A DNA stretch of 64,000 nt from Warburgia ugandensis (Eukaryota > Streptophyta > Magnoliopsida > Canellales > Canellaceae), in assembly GCA_035236585.1 (NCBI GenBank), contig CP141130.1, forward strand, positions 77,695,944-77,759,943, given 5' to 3'. Under the pieces are notes generated by a model. It did not search any database and had not been told where the DNA came from. It saw only the letters and a list, made by a program, of their open reading frames with translations. The position numbers and the translations under genes are program-made. Of the stretch, positions 23,160 through 35,777 are shown one piece after another. Positions within the stretch are counted from its first letter, which is position 1. Every line of letters starts with the position of its first letter.

Positions 23160-25730
23160 TTGATAGCTTTCTCCCTCGACAATGACATCCTGTGCGAAAT
23201 TTAAAAGAAATTCAATTGTTTGCAGTGATATGGTTTCAGTAGTGTACAATGTGCTGATCTCTCACATAGTTTAGTGGGTTCCTTTGTGATTTTCTTTTCT
23301 TTTCGTTTCTATTCGTAGATGAAATTGAATGTTCTAAACTTGGAACCTTGGGCAATGCTTGAATTTATTTTGGGTAAATGATTATCAACGGAGCAATAAG
23401 TTTATCTTGGGTGGTTGTACCATTGCTTGGTTTCATTTTTAGTATGGTATCAGAGGTGGGGTGTTCTGGACCTTATTAGATTTTCACACCAAGTTTGGTA
23501 GGTAATATATTTATTAGATGATGAAGCATATGAAGAAGAAGAAACTATCTTGATCTTGGCTTTTATAAGTGTTTCTCATTCTAGTATGTACTCACTTCGT
23601 CATTTGTCAATAACACTAGAATGAAGAAGAACAGTGTCTACTAATGGTGGACGCGCAAACTCATCCAGGTTTACCGTGAAACTGGGATTATTTTGACAGG
23701 TCCTTGAACAAGATGTGACGATGAATTTGAAGTAATTTCATTGCCAGTCATTATGGGGGTCTCTCTGGCGTTCTATTGGATTTAGCCTAGCCAAGAAAGC
23801 TCTATGACCAAGCAACAGTTGGTCCTGCAATCTTGCTACCAGGGAATGACCATTACAGTTCTGCATATGCTACATTTGGAAGCAATACTTTTGAATTTTC
23901 CAGTGCCCAAGGTTGATTTGTTTCAGGGTGAGACTAAAGAACCTTATAAATTTTAGTTTGTGATCGACCCCTTCTCCTCAAATTTCTGTAGTTAGATTGA
24001 GTATTCCCCTTATTCTTTTTTATTTGCAAAAACTTTGCATCTGGTTTCTTATTGCGGTCCACTCACCAACCATGTTGTCCAACCACCTTATACGTTCCAT
24101 AGTTTGGTTTTGATTCCTGTATATTGGAATCTGTCCCATAATCATGTAATTCTCAGTCTTAAGATCGATTGCACTCTGGTATTCACTTTTCCATTTTATG
24201 ATTATTTTCTCGCTCAGTTGGGTGCTACTACATTAAGTTCTCATGGGTTAACATCCTGCTCACTTCTCCAGGTACATCTGTAAATTGTATAATTTATCTT
24301 CTGGAACATACCTCTGATTACAATCTAGTGATGCTACAGCATTGGACCAGGGGTTGGAATTCTCAAAAGCTTTTATCATAAACAATAATAAAATCATAAG
24401 AAATGGGAGTACACTGTTGCAAACATCTGATTAAGATGGAATAATACACGTCATAATGTTACTTTAATTCTTATTTACAGGGAGCTCTGCCTTATGTGGG
24501 TTCCTAAGGGGGGTCTAATCAATTTTCTTGGAGATAAGTGGAGTGGGAATGGTATATCTATTTTGGTTTGGCTTATAAAGGTCAAATTCTATCAGGAAAT
24601 GCCTCTTATCTTTTTGTTTGGTGAGCTTAAGGTAGAAATGATAATGTGGAGATTGCTCTGGCAGAATTGCTGGGTGAGTTCAAAGAAAGATCAAAAAGTA
24701 AAATTGTAACATGTGGTGATATTTTTTTTTTTGAATTTGAAATGCTGGCGCATTCATATAAAGAGATATAAGTCTTTGTCATGTGGAGCAGTTGCAAAAC
24801 TTCCACGTAATGTGGAGGTTGATTTTCAGTGGAAGGGGGGTCTTAGGGCATTTGGGTCCCTTGATCCAATTATTTTATAGGGACAGATGGAGTAGGACAG
24901 TGTCCTGTTGCTTGTCCATGGAAAGTCAAAAATCTTAATTAACTCGAAGTCCATAAATATGGTTTAATAGCTCAAACTGTTAATTTGAGGATCAAACAGC
25001 ACCTATTATATTATTCAAAGACATTAGTATTTGAGTTCCTGTGCAGAAGGCCTAGAAAATGAATATTTTGCAGAGTAAATGAGCTCTCCTTTTGCTTTCT
25101 TGGTGGCTTCTATTCTAGCAGTAAGCAAATGGGGATGAGGAGTTCCACAAAGTTTCTTGCATGAACATTCTTTTCCCATGTCAAGTGCAGGAGTTTGGTC
25201 TCGGTTCTATTGCACTCTTGAGTACAACTTTTTATATGGTAAAGAAATTTGCTGTTATATTTTCTTTGATTACCACTGTCATAATGGAGACAGTATTATC
25301 CTTTAGCCTAGTTTTCGTTGGTCTAATTGATACTTTCTTCCATAAACCGTAGGGTTTTCATCAATGTTGGTACAGATGTTAGAATTAAAGGACAAAACAC
25401 TGCACTAAACTTCCAACTTCAGTCTTTTGTCACTTGCTGCGGACAGTGGCAAGGCTTTTGAAAGATATTAGAGTCTCCTGGGGTTCCATCCAACAATAAA
25501 ATCCCATCTCTCCAGCCACGATGCTGCTCCGCTGCCGGAAGCTCGATCCCCAAAATTTCCATTTCCTAACAAGATAGACAGGTTTATTTAGACTCTCACT
25601 CCCTTTAGCAAGTTTTCTACGAAATCTTTCTACGTCTACATTCCCATTCTACCTGTATGTAACTTTTTTATGTGTAAGGCTGTGTTTTTGTCATGAATTC
25701 TCTCAAAAGAAAAAGTACTTCCATGTGATA
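23160..25730. other. No gene recognised
   Basis: About 23160-23350 is probably the presenilin 3' UTR. The remainder holds only frames under 85 codons with no family signature and no clear TE motif. Confidence 0.4.
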
Positions 25731-26620
25731 GTCTCAAGAAAAGAGGCTGGCAAGTCCCTTCCAAATCCTCTCTTTGTCTCTCTCATGAGGAAACTTTACG
25801 CCACTTTTTCATTTACTGTGACTTCTCAACTGCAGCTGTGCTGACTTAGGCTGTTTAATATTTCTAGGGTTTTACCTGCAACTATCTCTCAACTTATGGT
25901 GCAATGTGCCACAATGAAAGGATCTAAACTCAAAAATCACTTTGGAGAATGATCATGCATGCTACAGTGTGGTCCATATGGAAGGAAAGAAATAGTAGTT
26001 TTCAACAACACTGCTATCTCTGTACCCAGTGTGTGTGTGTGTGTCAGCATTATCAACCGGGCAGTTGCTCTTAAGATCTGTGGAGACTACAATCTTCAGA
26101 GCTTACAAGGAATTGGTTCACTGTCATTAGCATCAAAGACTCTGTCTGAGAACCTGCTCCTCATTAGTCCCCTCCTAATGCTGGATTTTTCAAGCTCAAT
26201 ATTTTTAGGCCTTGGAAACCTAAGCCCCTGATCAGGGTCTGTTCCTCAGGTCATCTTTTGGTTAGATTGGCCATCAGAATTCTATCTATGCAGACTTTGC
26301 ACTCTGCTTCAAGGCATTAAACTGTTTAAAGAAAGATCCATCTCCCCTTTGCAAGTTGAAGGGAATTCCTCTCTCACTGCACTTTGGATGAACAGAAGGG
26401 CTGGTATGCCATGGTGTCTTGATAATTTGGCACTGGAAAATTTTGATTGAACCAACAACTCAGCAGGTTAGCTTCTCTCATACTTAATGGGCTGCTAACA
26501 GTGAAGCTGATGGCCTAGGTGAAAAGGGTGCTCAAGGTTCTCCTCTTACTTCTTCTTGGTAGACCTAGGTTGCTCCAGATTCTCCTCTCACCATTTCCTG
26601 GTATAATCTTCCTCCGCAGA
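25731..26620 (+). mobile_element. L1-type LINE 3' remnant (zf-RVT and RNase H regions)
   Basis: Broken frames read SLCLSHEETLRHFFIYCDFS, the plant L1 zf-RVT motif (C-x-L-C ... E-x-x-x-H-L-F-x-x-C). MHATVWSIWKERNSSFQQ (W-x-I-W-x-E-R-N-x-x-x-F) follows. Farther on, LQVEGNSSLTALWMNRR and SHTYWAANSEADGLGEKGA-like strings resemble the RNase H domain (H-x-x-R-E-A-N-x-x-A-D-x-L-A). Stops and frameshifts throughout show that it is inactive. Confidence 0.65.
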
Positions 26621-28025
26621 ACATCAGCCAGCTGCAAGACAACACTGAATTCCATGTGGCTCGTATTAGAGATCCTGGACAGATTATCTCCACTCTGATT
26701 TGCCATCTCTGCCCTTGCCTAAGATTTTGCTTCATTATTACTATGCTTCATCAGTTGTTGTTGTAGGAATTATCTCTTTCAAGATTTTTGCATCAATATT
26801 CATTGTTCTGTTGCAGCTTTTGTTCTCTGTTTCCATCGCTACATTTTACATTTTTATGCTTATTTTTATTCTTCTGTCTCAATTCTCCGAGATGTGTGCT
26901 GTTTATTTGCTTTATTTGTTCCTACTGTCATTGTAGGCACTCTTGTATTCCCAGCATTCTCCATCCTCGACTTCTTCTAATGGTTCCTCCATTCATTACA
27001 CAGCCATCCACCATTAGCACCCAAAAAAAAAAGGGGAAAAGCTTCACATATCGGTGCCCAATACATATGCACATAGTTCATGCAGCGCAGTCTATTGAAT
27101 ATCTCCTTTTGCTTTTGGTTTGCATGCCAAAACAATAGGCTTAGATCTTCGAAAAGAAGTTCACTTCTTCCCACGCCTTGTGCTAACCGGGAGTCATAGT
27201 AAAAATAGCGAGAAAGAAATATCTTACCCTTTGTCAGCGTTACTTTCTGGTGTAATACCGGAAGAGCAAGCAACTCCTCCTTTTGTATAGTGGGCCTTAC
27301 TGTACTATTGATCCTTCTCAGACCCTTTTTTGTATAATGGGTCCCACTATACTATTGATCCATGCCATTCATCTGACTTCTCAAACCTTTTAACATTTGG
27401 TGGTACAAAATTTATGCAAGATAGGCACATTTAGCATCCAATTTTATGTTACTATACATGGACGATCGGAAGCTCTTCATAAGCAACCGCACCGTTTGCA
27501 TTCAGCAAAGCAAAATGCTATTTCTTGGATGCTACTTTCCCCCTTTGGGCATGAATTTTGCATCAGCAGATGTCCAAAGTTAGGGAGTCAGATGAACAGT
27601 TTGGATCAATGGCATGATGCTTTCAACTAAAGTGAAGTAGTTTGACTATCTTGGGGTGTTGTCGTGCTTTATATCAGCATTCCTCAAAAGCCAGATTCTC
27701 GTTTAGAAAGGAAAATGCTATCCGGCCGCATGGGTGTATAGTGTGGTTATGAGATTATCTGCTTACTCCAACGAGCAGCTTGGAACCTGTGACCTGGACA
27801 GAAACATTCCTTTCTTGTGCCACTGCCAAGACCTTTGATTTCCTTTGTCTGGTAGCTGTTAGAGTTTAATTGAAAGCAGTGAAAAGGGCAGCTTTCCAAG
27901 ACCCATTCAGATCGATCGACAGAAATTTGTCCTTGGCTGAGCAGCAGAGCAGGGAGCAAGCACTGCATCTGCTTTCCATTCCAATAAGAGGATTGCTAAA
28001 CTAAACCACTTTAACCAAGTAAAAA
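26621..28025. other. No gene recognised
   Basis: Short frames only. TATAGTGGGCCTTACTGTAC (27288-27307) recurs as TATAATGGGTCCCACTATAC (27333-27352), each followed by TATTGATCC. No other structure stands out. Confidence 0.35.
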
Positions 28026-28131
28026 GAGTAGCCTCTCTCGGTGCATGAAGCTCCTGCATATGTAAGATCCAGGAAAGGGGTGGACACAAGGATTAATAGT
28101 ATGCAGCCTTACCTTGCATTTTTGCAAAGAC
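28026..28131 (-). mobile_element. Au-type SINE, 5' half missing
   Basis: The plus strand carries the tail-proximal part only (GGTGCATGAAGCTCCTGCAT, ATGCAGCCTTACCTTGCATT); the tRNA-like head is absent. Confidence 0.8.
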
Positions 28132-28485
28132 CAAGTATTGACATGTTTATATGGAAGGACTTGTGAATGATCTAACCTGTGTGTATGTTTCTTTTGCTTT
28201 GGATGTCTTTTACTTCAAAAAGCACTGATCCGAGGATCCAAAGGTTGCCCCCCCTCCATGCAAAAGGTAAGATCATCCGAAGATGGCCCCTTCCATGCAA
28301 ATCTAGCGTCATTCTTCTAATAAACTACCAAGTTGCCGGTCCAAAAAGGCAAGGGTTAGAACTGTCTTGAGAATAAAGTAATTTGAAAAAAAAAAAAAAA
28401 AAAAAAGAGTTGTAATTATTCTCTTTTAATGTTAAAGTTATGACAAAAGAATCATATTTGCAACGATGTTTTTTGCTTCATCTAA

Positions 28486-28660
28486 AAAGGAAGCCTTGGT
28501 GCAATGATAAAAGTTGTCAACCTTGAGGCCACGGGTTCAAAGTGTGGAATCAACTTCTTACAAAATACAAGGTAAGGTTGTCTACTACAGGCCCTTGTAG
28601 TCCACCCCTTCTCTAAACCCCACATAAGGGAGAGCTTCATGCACCGGAACTGCCTTTTTT
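28486..28660 (+). mobile_element. Au-type SINE with target duplication
   Basis: AAGGAAGCCTTGGTGCAATG head, GAGGCCACGGGTTCAAAG box B, ACAAGGTAAGGTTGTCTACT, and tail CATGCACCGGAACTGCC. It is flanked by TTTTTTGCTTCATCTA and TTTTTTGCCTCATCTA, a 16-bp direct repeat with one mismatch. Confidence 0.88.
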
Positions 28661-29347
28661 TCTTCCTTTTTTTGCCTCATCTATTTCATCATAAGTAGTC
28701 TCTATTGCATTGGTCTGTCTACCGGACAACGTTGTTCAGATGAAGTTAAGGTAAGATACTTGAAGATGAATATTTAGGAACTTTGGACCATTGAGACATG
28801 GATATGCTGGAGGCACCCCCTTATGGTCTGGTTTGATCCATAAATGTGCGTACATATGAGAAAAAGAGAGAGAGATGAGAGAGAAATCCTATTTAGTGTG
28901 ACTCTCAATATGTAACTTTTTCCTTTTTTTTAAATGGCTCAATATGCAAAATTAAAAAATTCTTATTCTTACTCCAAATTTGTTTGGTGCTTATTTGGAC
29001 TCACTGGTACTTTGCTGTAATATAGGTTAAAAACGTCTTTGAGACTCTTTTTTTTTTTTTCAATTTTGTAGGATTTAAATTTAGAAAATAAAGAAAACGG
29101 GAGAAGATGAAAAGAACAAAGAAAAAGTTGGGAAGATGTGTATCTACAAAGACTATAAAATTGCAAACTCTGTTATGGTTTTGTAACACAAAACATACAA
29201 GCCATATTTTAGGAATGAATATTACAACAATCTTCTTAATTGGATTTCTGCATTGAACGATATTAATCTTAAGATCTAGCTGATTTTTTTCATTACTTTT
29301 CTATTTCGTTTTTATTTTTCTTCTCCCTGAACTCTTTGAGCCATAAA

Positions 29348-29470
29348 GGGCAGCCCCGGTGCACAAAGCTCCCACCTATGCGGAGTCCGGGGAAGGGATA
29401 GGCCACAATGGCCTAAAGTAGACACCCTTACTTAGTATTTTTGCAAGAGACTGATTCCATGTCTTAAACT
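29348..29470 (-). mobile_element. Au-type SINE, head missing
   Basis: Plus strand GGGCAGCCCCGGTGCACAAA through TTTTGCAAGAGACTGATTCC, then broken before box B. Confidence 0.85.
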
Positions 29471-30089
29471 ATCCATTTTCCAAAATGTAAAATATTAGAG
29501 GAGGAAATCATCCAATAGAGATGTTCTCATTCGGTACATATTTCCGCTCAAGATGTCGTCCCATTGTTGAGTGGTTTGGGCTAACCAAAGTTTGGATCCC
29601 CCATGTGGTTCAAAAAAAGAAAAGGTATATGTTTAGCCTTTCTCAATGACTAGTTCTTGTTTTGATAACCGCACTCCTCTCTTTTAATTTTTCATGGGTA
29701 GATTAATTCCTCAACGGCCAACAATGTTTGGTGTAGTTGGTCTTAGACAACTTAAAATGCTTTCAACTTTTGGCCGGAGATTAGATTGAGAGTGTGTGAG
29801 TGACTTGTTTTATAATTCTTTGCTTGTGTTTGAAAAAACAGTTTCACAATGTCCCAAAGGAGAATACAAATATCTTCCCTAAAATTTAAAAGAGACCCAA
29901 CAAAAATAATATGCCTATAATGTAATACTAGCTAAAATAAATGATTAAAGAGAGAGAGTGTGAGAGTGATATATGTGTGTGTGTAATAGTAGTAATAATT
30001 TTAACTATTTAATGCAAGTGTAAAGCAAAATTTTTACAGCCTTAAAACATTAACAAAGTGGTACATAAAACATGTATGCACAATCAGAG

Positions 30090-30200
30090 AAAGGGGCAGA
30101 CCACAAAGGGTCTATTGCATGTACCCTCATTTAGCATTTTCGCAAGAGACTGTCTCCGTGCATCGAACCTGTGACCTCACAATCACACAATGTTAACGCT
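30090..30200 (-). mobile_element. Au-type SINE, decayed and truncated
   Basis: Plus strand AAAGGGGCAGACCACAAAGG, TTTCGCAAGAGACTGTCTCC and TCGAACCTGTGACCTCACAA. The tail end is lost. Confidence 0.7.
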
Positions 30201-31239
30201 CTCCGGTTTTAAATCGTTCACAAAAAAGTTATCATCCAAGGATTAATCTCAGCTACTAATACCTCCTAGGACCTATAACTGTCTCAAAAGATCCAATATA
30301 CATGCATTATTGGATTGAAACATCTCTCAATTGGAAACAGGTAATATTTTTAACTTCTTCATTAAGATGATCTACCATTCATACCCCATACCGTGACATA
30401 AATCTCCTAATTTGACTCTTAACATCACCCAGTTAATCCTCACAAATGCATTTGTGAGGATTAAAACCAATAATTAGGAGAAAATAGTGGAAAAAAGTTA
30501 AAACATAGCTCTCGTGAAAACATTCAATATCCTTTGTGTTCTTGATCAACCACAGCAATCGTAGACTCTGCAACCACTTCCCAGTAGAGCAACCTTGTAG
30601 CAAAGTTCGCGTCAGGACCTCTCCCCTAAAAGCTTGGATTGAATACAGAACAGTATGGAAAGGCACACGAATATCATCATAGACCAACAAGTCCTCTGTT
30701 TGCTCTTGATCAACCTAAAAAATCCTAGACCCTGCAACCCCTTTGCAATAGAGCAACCTTGTGCCGAAAATCACATCATAAGCACTCCCCAAAGCTTGGA
30801 TTAAATCCAAACTAGTATGAAAAGCCACTGCATTTTTCCTCCATTTTCATTATACCACTGAAGATCAAAAGATGAAAAACTACTGCATTTTCCTCCAAGA
30901 CTCAAAATTCCACAATCCCATATACAAAACTGAAAGGGGCGGATTTATAACTCGGTTTTCTTTCTCCATGATGGAGATCTACAATTTGATTTCCGCCACT
31001 TTCCCTCATAGCATCTGCACAGATGTCGGTTACCCAAAGTTCCACCACAGAATGAAAATTTTGCCACCTGATTGCAGCACATGACCGCCTAAGTGAAGCA
31101 CCCCTCAAGCCATAGCCGTCCATAGCATGCAGAGAAGTACATGCCATTCTGGATTCTTCTGTTCCAAAATGTTAGAGAATGTAGAGAAGTATGCATCGCT
31201 CTAGGGTTTTTTTTTTTATAATAAAAAAGATATTGGCTG
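30201..31239. other. Non-coding, with a diverged direct duplication
   Basis: 30537-30690 and 30705-30850 share CTTGATCAACC, TAGA-CTGCAACC, TAGAGCAACCTTGT and AAGCTTGGATT blocks at a spacing of about 168 bases. The minus-strand reading through both copies looks like decayed coding sequence, possibly retroelement, but I cannot name it. Confidence 0.45.
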
Positions 31240-31300
31240 TTCAGTTCATCATCATCATCAAGACCTTATCCCAATTAAGGGTCGGCCACATGAATCTCAT
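31240..31300 (-). mobile_element. RTE-type LINE 3' terminus (about 60 bp)
   Basis: CATCATCATCATCAAGACCT then ATCCCAATTAAGGGTCGGCC and ACATGAATCTC on the plus strand. This is the reverse complement of the RTE 3' end seen at 3540-3620. Only the last 60 bases inserted or survive. Confidence 0.7.
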
Positions 31301-31427
31301 TTTACGTATAAAAATAATATAACCAGCAAGAAATCACTGGATTTGGATGACTTAACCACTCCTTTGAATTTTTATAAGAAAAATGACATGATTTTCCACT
31401 CAAAGAAACATGGTAGAAAGAATCTAA

Positions 31428-32206
31428 TGAGCGTGAAATTTTACCCCTAGCCTATGTAGCCATGCCAATTATGATGAACATGTAATCATTTCAAACATAA
31501 TGAACATATTAGATCTATGCAGACCTTTCATTATGCAAGACAAAAAGGCCGACTTCACACACTCCAGAGCTCGTGTTGTCATAGGATTGCAATTTCCTTT
31601 GCTCAACCTGTGAGACACTTGTGTACAACTCCTTTGCTGAACACAAGTCAGCATTCAACTCTCCACTCTCACTCACTTTCTAAAGCAATATGAGGACTCA
31701 AGAGAACGTAGAAAGGAACTTACTTAAAGAAAACCTGTAATTCTTTACTTGAGTAGCTTGCAATAAGTTGGTAGTTTACATATGAAGAGCTACGCCCTAT
31801 TTATACTTGATCACCTCCAACTTCCAACGCCCGGCTGCATCTTGACACCTATCTAATTTTTGGGCCAATTCCCCATTTTGTACCACCCAAAAATGAGATT
31901 CTTGCCGAATCAAAGTTTACTGCTCCAACCATTACAAATCTACCTCCTCAATAAATGGCCAAGATTATTACATGTGTCAATACATCAACAATCCAAATCA
32001 TCTTCTAGAATCTCCTACAAAATCTAACACATTCTAGACTTCTATGGAACATCTTGACAGTTTCAAAGGCATTTCCAAAAAACCAATCCTTGTTCCACGG
32101 ATCGAAGAACGTAGACCTAAGTTTTTGAAGCCAAATCCAAAGACTAAACAAGCCTCCCTTGGTCTATAGGCCTTGGTCACAGGCTTCACAATGTAAGTTC
32201 ATGACA
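31428..32206 (-). repeat. 3' LTR of the Gypsy-like element
   Basis: It starts TGTCATGAACTTAC at 32206 on the minus strand and ends near CACGCTCA at 31428. It contains a TATA-like TATAAATAG (complement of 31797-31805), a plausible LTR promoter. It is homologous but diverged relative to the truncated LTR start at 35634. The exact 3' edge is inferred from the TG/CA rule and the ATCTA duplication. Confidence 0.65.
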
Positions 32207-32889
32207 TTCTCCTCCCTTTGATAATGTCAACACCCTCATCGACACATCCCCATTGGTGTGGCTTGTGATCCTTATAAGATGTCCTACCTCATTCCTCCTC
32301 TTGCACATTCTTATGCTCCATAGCAACTTTTGTTGTTTTCTTCATGTTGTGTGCACCTCTACACACTTGTGCACCTTTGCACAGTTTTCAGTTATCAAGC
32401 CTCCTGTGCCTTTGCACTGTTGCCCTTTGCTCTTGTGCCTCTTACACATTGATGTAGTGTCCATGAGCTATAGTGCCAATTGCACGTCTTTACTTGGTCT
32501 TTTCCCTCATGGAGTTTCCTCGTTGTAGCACACCATTGTCAACCACTGATTTCTCCTTAGACTCTTTAGACTTCACCAACCTCATAGCACCTAGGCGTGG
32601 TAAGCCTAGCTGTGTCCTTTCAACAATTGTCAAGGATTATCCTACTAACTGCATTGCAAATAGCATCTTCCCTTGCCTCTTGCTATCCTTCAACACCCAA
32701 ACCACAAGAGGTCTTCTCGTCAAATAAGCTCAAAATTCCAAGATATGACATAGAAATGACCCTAGTTGTAGTGAGGAAATCCATTCCAAGGTTAACCTCA
32801 TAATCATTTATCAGCACTGCAATCAAGTGGGTAATGTCTTGCCACTTTTCAGCCTTGATGGATATGTTTTGGCAACTCCAAGCACTAGC

Positions 32890-35557
32890 TTAGCCTCAAC
32901 GTTTACTATTTTTACCCTACTCTCATCCTTCCTCAGCTTGAAACCTAACCTCTTGGCCTACCCTTTTGAGATGAAGTTGTGAATGGCTCGTGTTTATTAT
33001 AGACCATGCCTTGTACCTTTGTCATTAAGACAAATGTCTACATACATCAAACTTCAACATACTTGCACCAGACACCTGCCCCTTTTCATGGACAGAATTT
33101 TTACATGTGTCAATACATCAACTGTCCAAATCATCTTCTGAAACCCTCCTATACAATCTACCACCTTCTAGAATTATATGACATCTTGATATTTATGAGG
33201 ATGTTTCTAAAATCAGGCCTTTTAGAATTTGGCCTTGTTCCACATATCCAAGAACAAGGCCCTAAGTCTTTCAAGCCTCAAAGTTTATTGTTTTTACCCT
33301 ACTCTCATCCTTCCTCAGCTTGAAACATAACCTCTTGGCCTACCCTATTGAGATGAAGTTGTTAATGGCTCGTGTTTATCACAAGCCGTGCCGTGTGCCT
33401 TTGTCATTAAGACAAATGTCTACATACATCAAACTTCAACATACTTGCCCCAGACACCTGCCCCTTCATGGACAGGATTATTACATGTGTCAGTACATCA
33501 ACTGTCCAAATCATCTTCTGAAACCCTCCTATAGAATTGACCACCTTCTAGAATTATATGACATCTTGATATTTATAAGGATGTTTCCAAAATTAGGCCT
33601 TTTAGAATTTCGCCTTGTTCCACATATCCAAGAACAAGGCCCTAAGTCTTTCAAGCCTCAAAGTTTACTGTTCTTCCCCTACTCTCATCCTTCCTCAGAT
33701 TGAAACCTAACCTCTTGGCCTACCCTTTTGAGATGAAGTTGTGAATGGCTCGTGTTTATCATAGGCTGTGCCGTGTGCCTTTGTCATTAAGACAAATGTC
33801 TACATACATCAAACTTCAACCTACTTGCCCCAGACACCTGCCCCTTCATGGACAGGATTATTACATGTGTCAGTACATCAACTGTCCAAATCATCTTCTA
33901 AAACCCTCCTATAGAATCTACCACCTTCTAGAATTATATGACATCTTGATATTTATAAGGATGTTTCCAAAATCAGGCCTTTTAGAATTTTGCCTTGTTC
34001 CACATATCCAAGAACAAGGCCCTAAGTCTTTCAAGCCTCAAAGTTTACTGTTTTTACCCTACTCTCATCCTTCCTCAGATTGAAACCTAACCTCTTGGCC
34101 TACCCTTTTGAGATGAAGTTGTTAATGGCTCGTGTTTATCATAGGCCGTGCCGTGTGCCTTTGTCATTAAGACAAATGTCTACATACATCAAACTTCAAC
34201 ATACTTGCCCCAGACACCTGCCCCTTCATGGATAGGATTATTACATGTGTCAGTACATCAACTGTCCAAATCATCTTCTGAAACACTCCTATAGAATCTA
34301 CCACCTTCTAGAATTATATGACATCTTGATATTTATAGGGATGTTTCCAAAATCAGGCCTTTTAGAATTTCGCCTTGTTCCACATATCCAAGAACAAGGC
34401 CCTAAGTCTTTCAAGCCTCAAAGTTTACTGTTTTTACCCTACTCTCATCCTTCCTCAGATTGAAACCTAACCTCTTGGCCTACCCTTTTGAGATGATGTT
34501 GTGAATGGCTCGTGTTTATCATAGGCCGTGCCGTGTGCCTTTGTCATTAAGACAAATGCCTACATACATCAAACTTCAACATACTTGCCCCAGACACCTG
34601 CCCCTTCATGGATAGGATTATTACATGTGTCAGTACATCAACTGTCCAAATCATCTTCTGAAATCCTCATATAGAATCTACCACCTTCTAGAATTATATG
34701 ACATCTTGATATTTATAAGGATGTTTCCAAAATCAGGCCTTTTAGAATTTCGCCTTGTTCCACATATCCAAGAACAAGGCCCTAAGTCTTTCAAGCCTCA
34801 AAGTTTATTGTTTTTACCCTACTCTCATCCTTCCTCAGATTGAAACCTAACCTCTTGGCCTACCCTTTTGAGATGATGTTGTGAATGGCTTGTGTTTATC
34901 ATAGGCCGTGCCGTGTGCCTTTGTCATTAAGACAAATGTCTACATACATCAAACTTCAACATACTTGCCCCAGACACCTGCCCCTTAATGGACAGGATTA
35001 TTACATGTGTCAGTACATCAACTGTCCAAATCATCTTCTGAAACCCTCCTATAGAATCTACCACCTTCTAGAATTATATGACATCTTGATATTTATAAGG
35101 ATGTTTCCAAAATCAGGCCTTTCAGAATTTCGCCTTGTTCCACATATCCAAGAACAAGGCCCTAAGTCTTTCAAGCCTCAAAGTCTACTGTTTTTACCCT
35201 ACTCTCATCCTTCCTCAGCTTGAAACCTAACCTCTTGGCCTACCCTTTTGAGATGAAGTTGTTAATGGCTCGTGTTTATCATAGGCCGTGCCGTGTGCCT
35301 TTGTCATTAAGACAAATGTCTATATACATCAAACTTCAACATACTTGCCCCAGACACCTGCCCCTTCATGGACAGGATTATTACATGTGTCAGTACATCA
35401 ACTGTCCAAATCATCTTCTGAAACCCTCCTATAGAATCTACCACCTTCTAGAATTATATGACATCTTGATATTTATAAGGATGTTTCCAAAATCAGGCCT
35501 TTTAGAATTTGGCCTTGTTCCACATATCCAAGAACAAGGCCCTAAGTCTTTCAAGCC
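32890..35557 (-). repeat. 380-bp tandem array, seven copies, LTR plus protease chimera
   Basis: The landmark TTACATGTGTCA recurs at 33111, 33481, 33861, 34241, 34621, 35001 and 35381, giving spacings of 370 and then five times 380. Copies are nearly identical, with a few substitutions each. On the minus strand a unit joins about 240 bp related to LTR positions roughly 65-310 with about 140 bp of retropepsin coding sequence (DKGTRHG, FISKG, KRLGFKLRKDESRVK). Plus-strand frames of 72-127 codons in each unit are antisense and arise by repetition. Confidence 0.93.
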
Positions 35558-35777
35558 ACATTCACAGGCTAAACAAAGCCTCCCTCGGAGTTCATAGGCC
35601 TTAGTTACAGGCTTCACAACATAAGTTCGTGACAATCTATTGTTATCGGGACTTATCATTTAACTAAAGTTTAAGGCCGTAAATTGCAGAGAAAATTTTC
35701 ATACATTACTGGTTTTAAATTTTCATATACCATAGATTCCTATCATTTAGCTGAGTTTTGTTCTTGAATGATTGCAG

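Larger units (their letters stand above)
31427..35634 (-). mobile_element. Non-autonomous, rearranged Ty3/Gypsy-like LTR element
   Basis: The element reads on the minus strand from 35634 (TGTCACGAACTTATGTTGTG) to about 31427. Both outer edges are followed by ATCTA (35635-35639 and 31422-31426), a 5-bp target duplication. The 3' LTR is 31428-32206 and begins TGTCATGAACTTACATTGTG. A purine tract (AAGGGAGGAGAA, complement of 32207-32220) lies just before it, as expected of a polypurine tract. The only coding remnant is retropepsin-like: FISKG, GFKLRKDESRVKIVNVEAKL and LINDYEVNLGMDFLTT (about 32960-32690). Gag, RT, RNase H and integrase are absent. The 5' LTR is cut short and passes into a tandem array of LTR plus protease units. 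Confidence 0.75.

Noticed and set aside
32890..35557. CRISPR-like array
   Set aside because: Units are 380 bp and fully repeated with no unique spacers, and the sequence is plant LTR retroelement DNA.
33006..35597. A family of 72-127-codon plus-strand ORFs (MARVYHRPCRVPLSLRQ...) repeated seven times
   Set aside because: They lie antisense to the LTR/protease tandem unit and recur only because the DNA repeats; 380 is not a multiple of three, so they shift frame from unit to unit.
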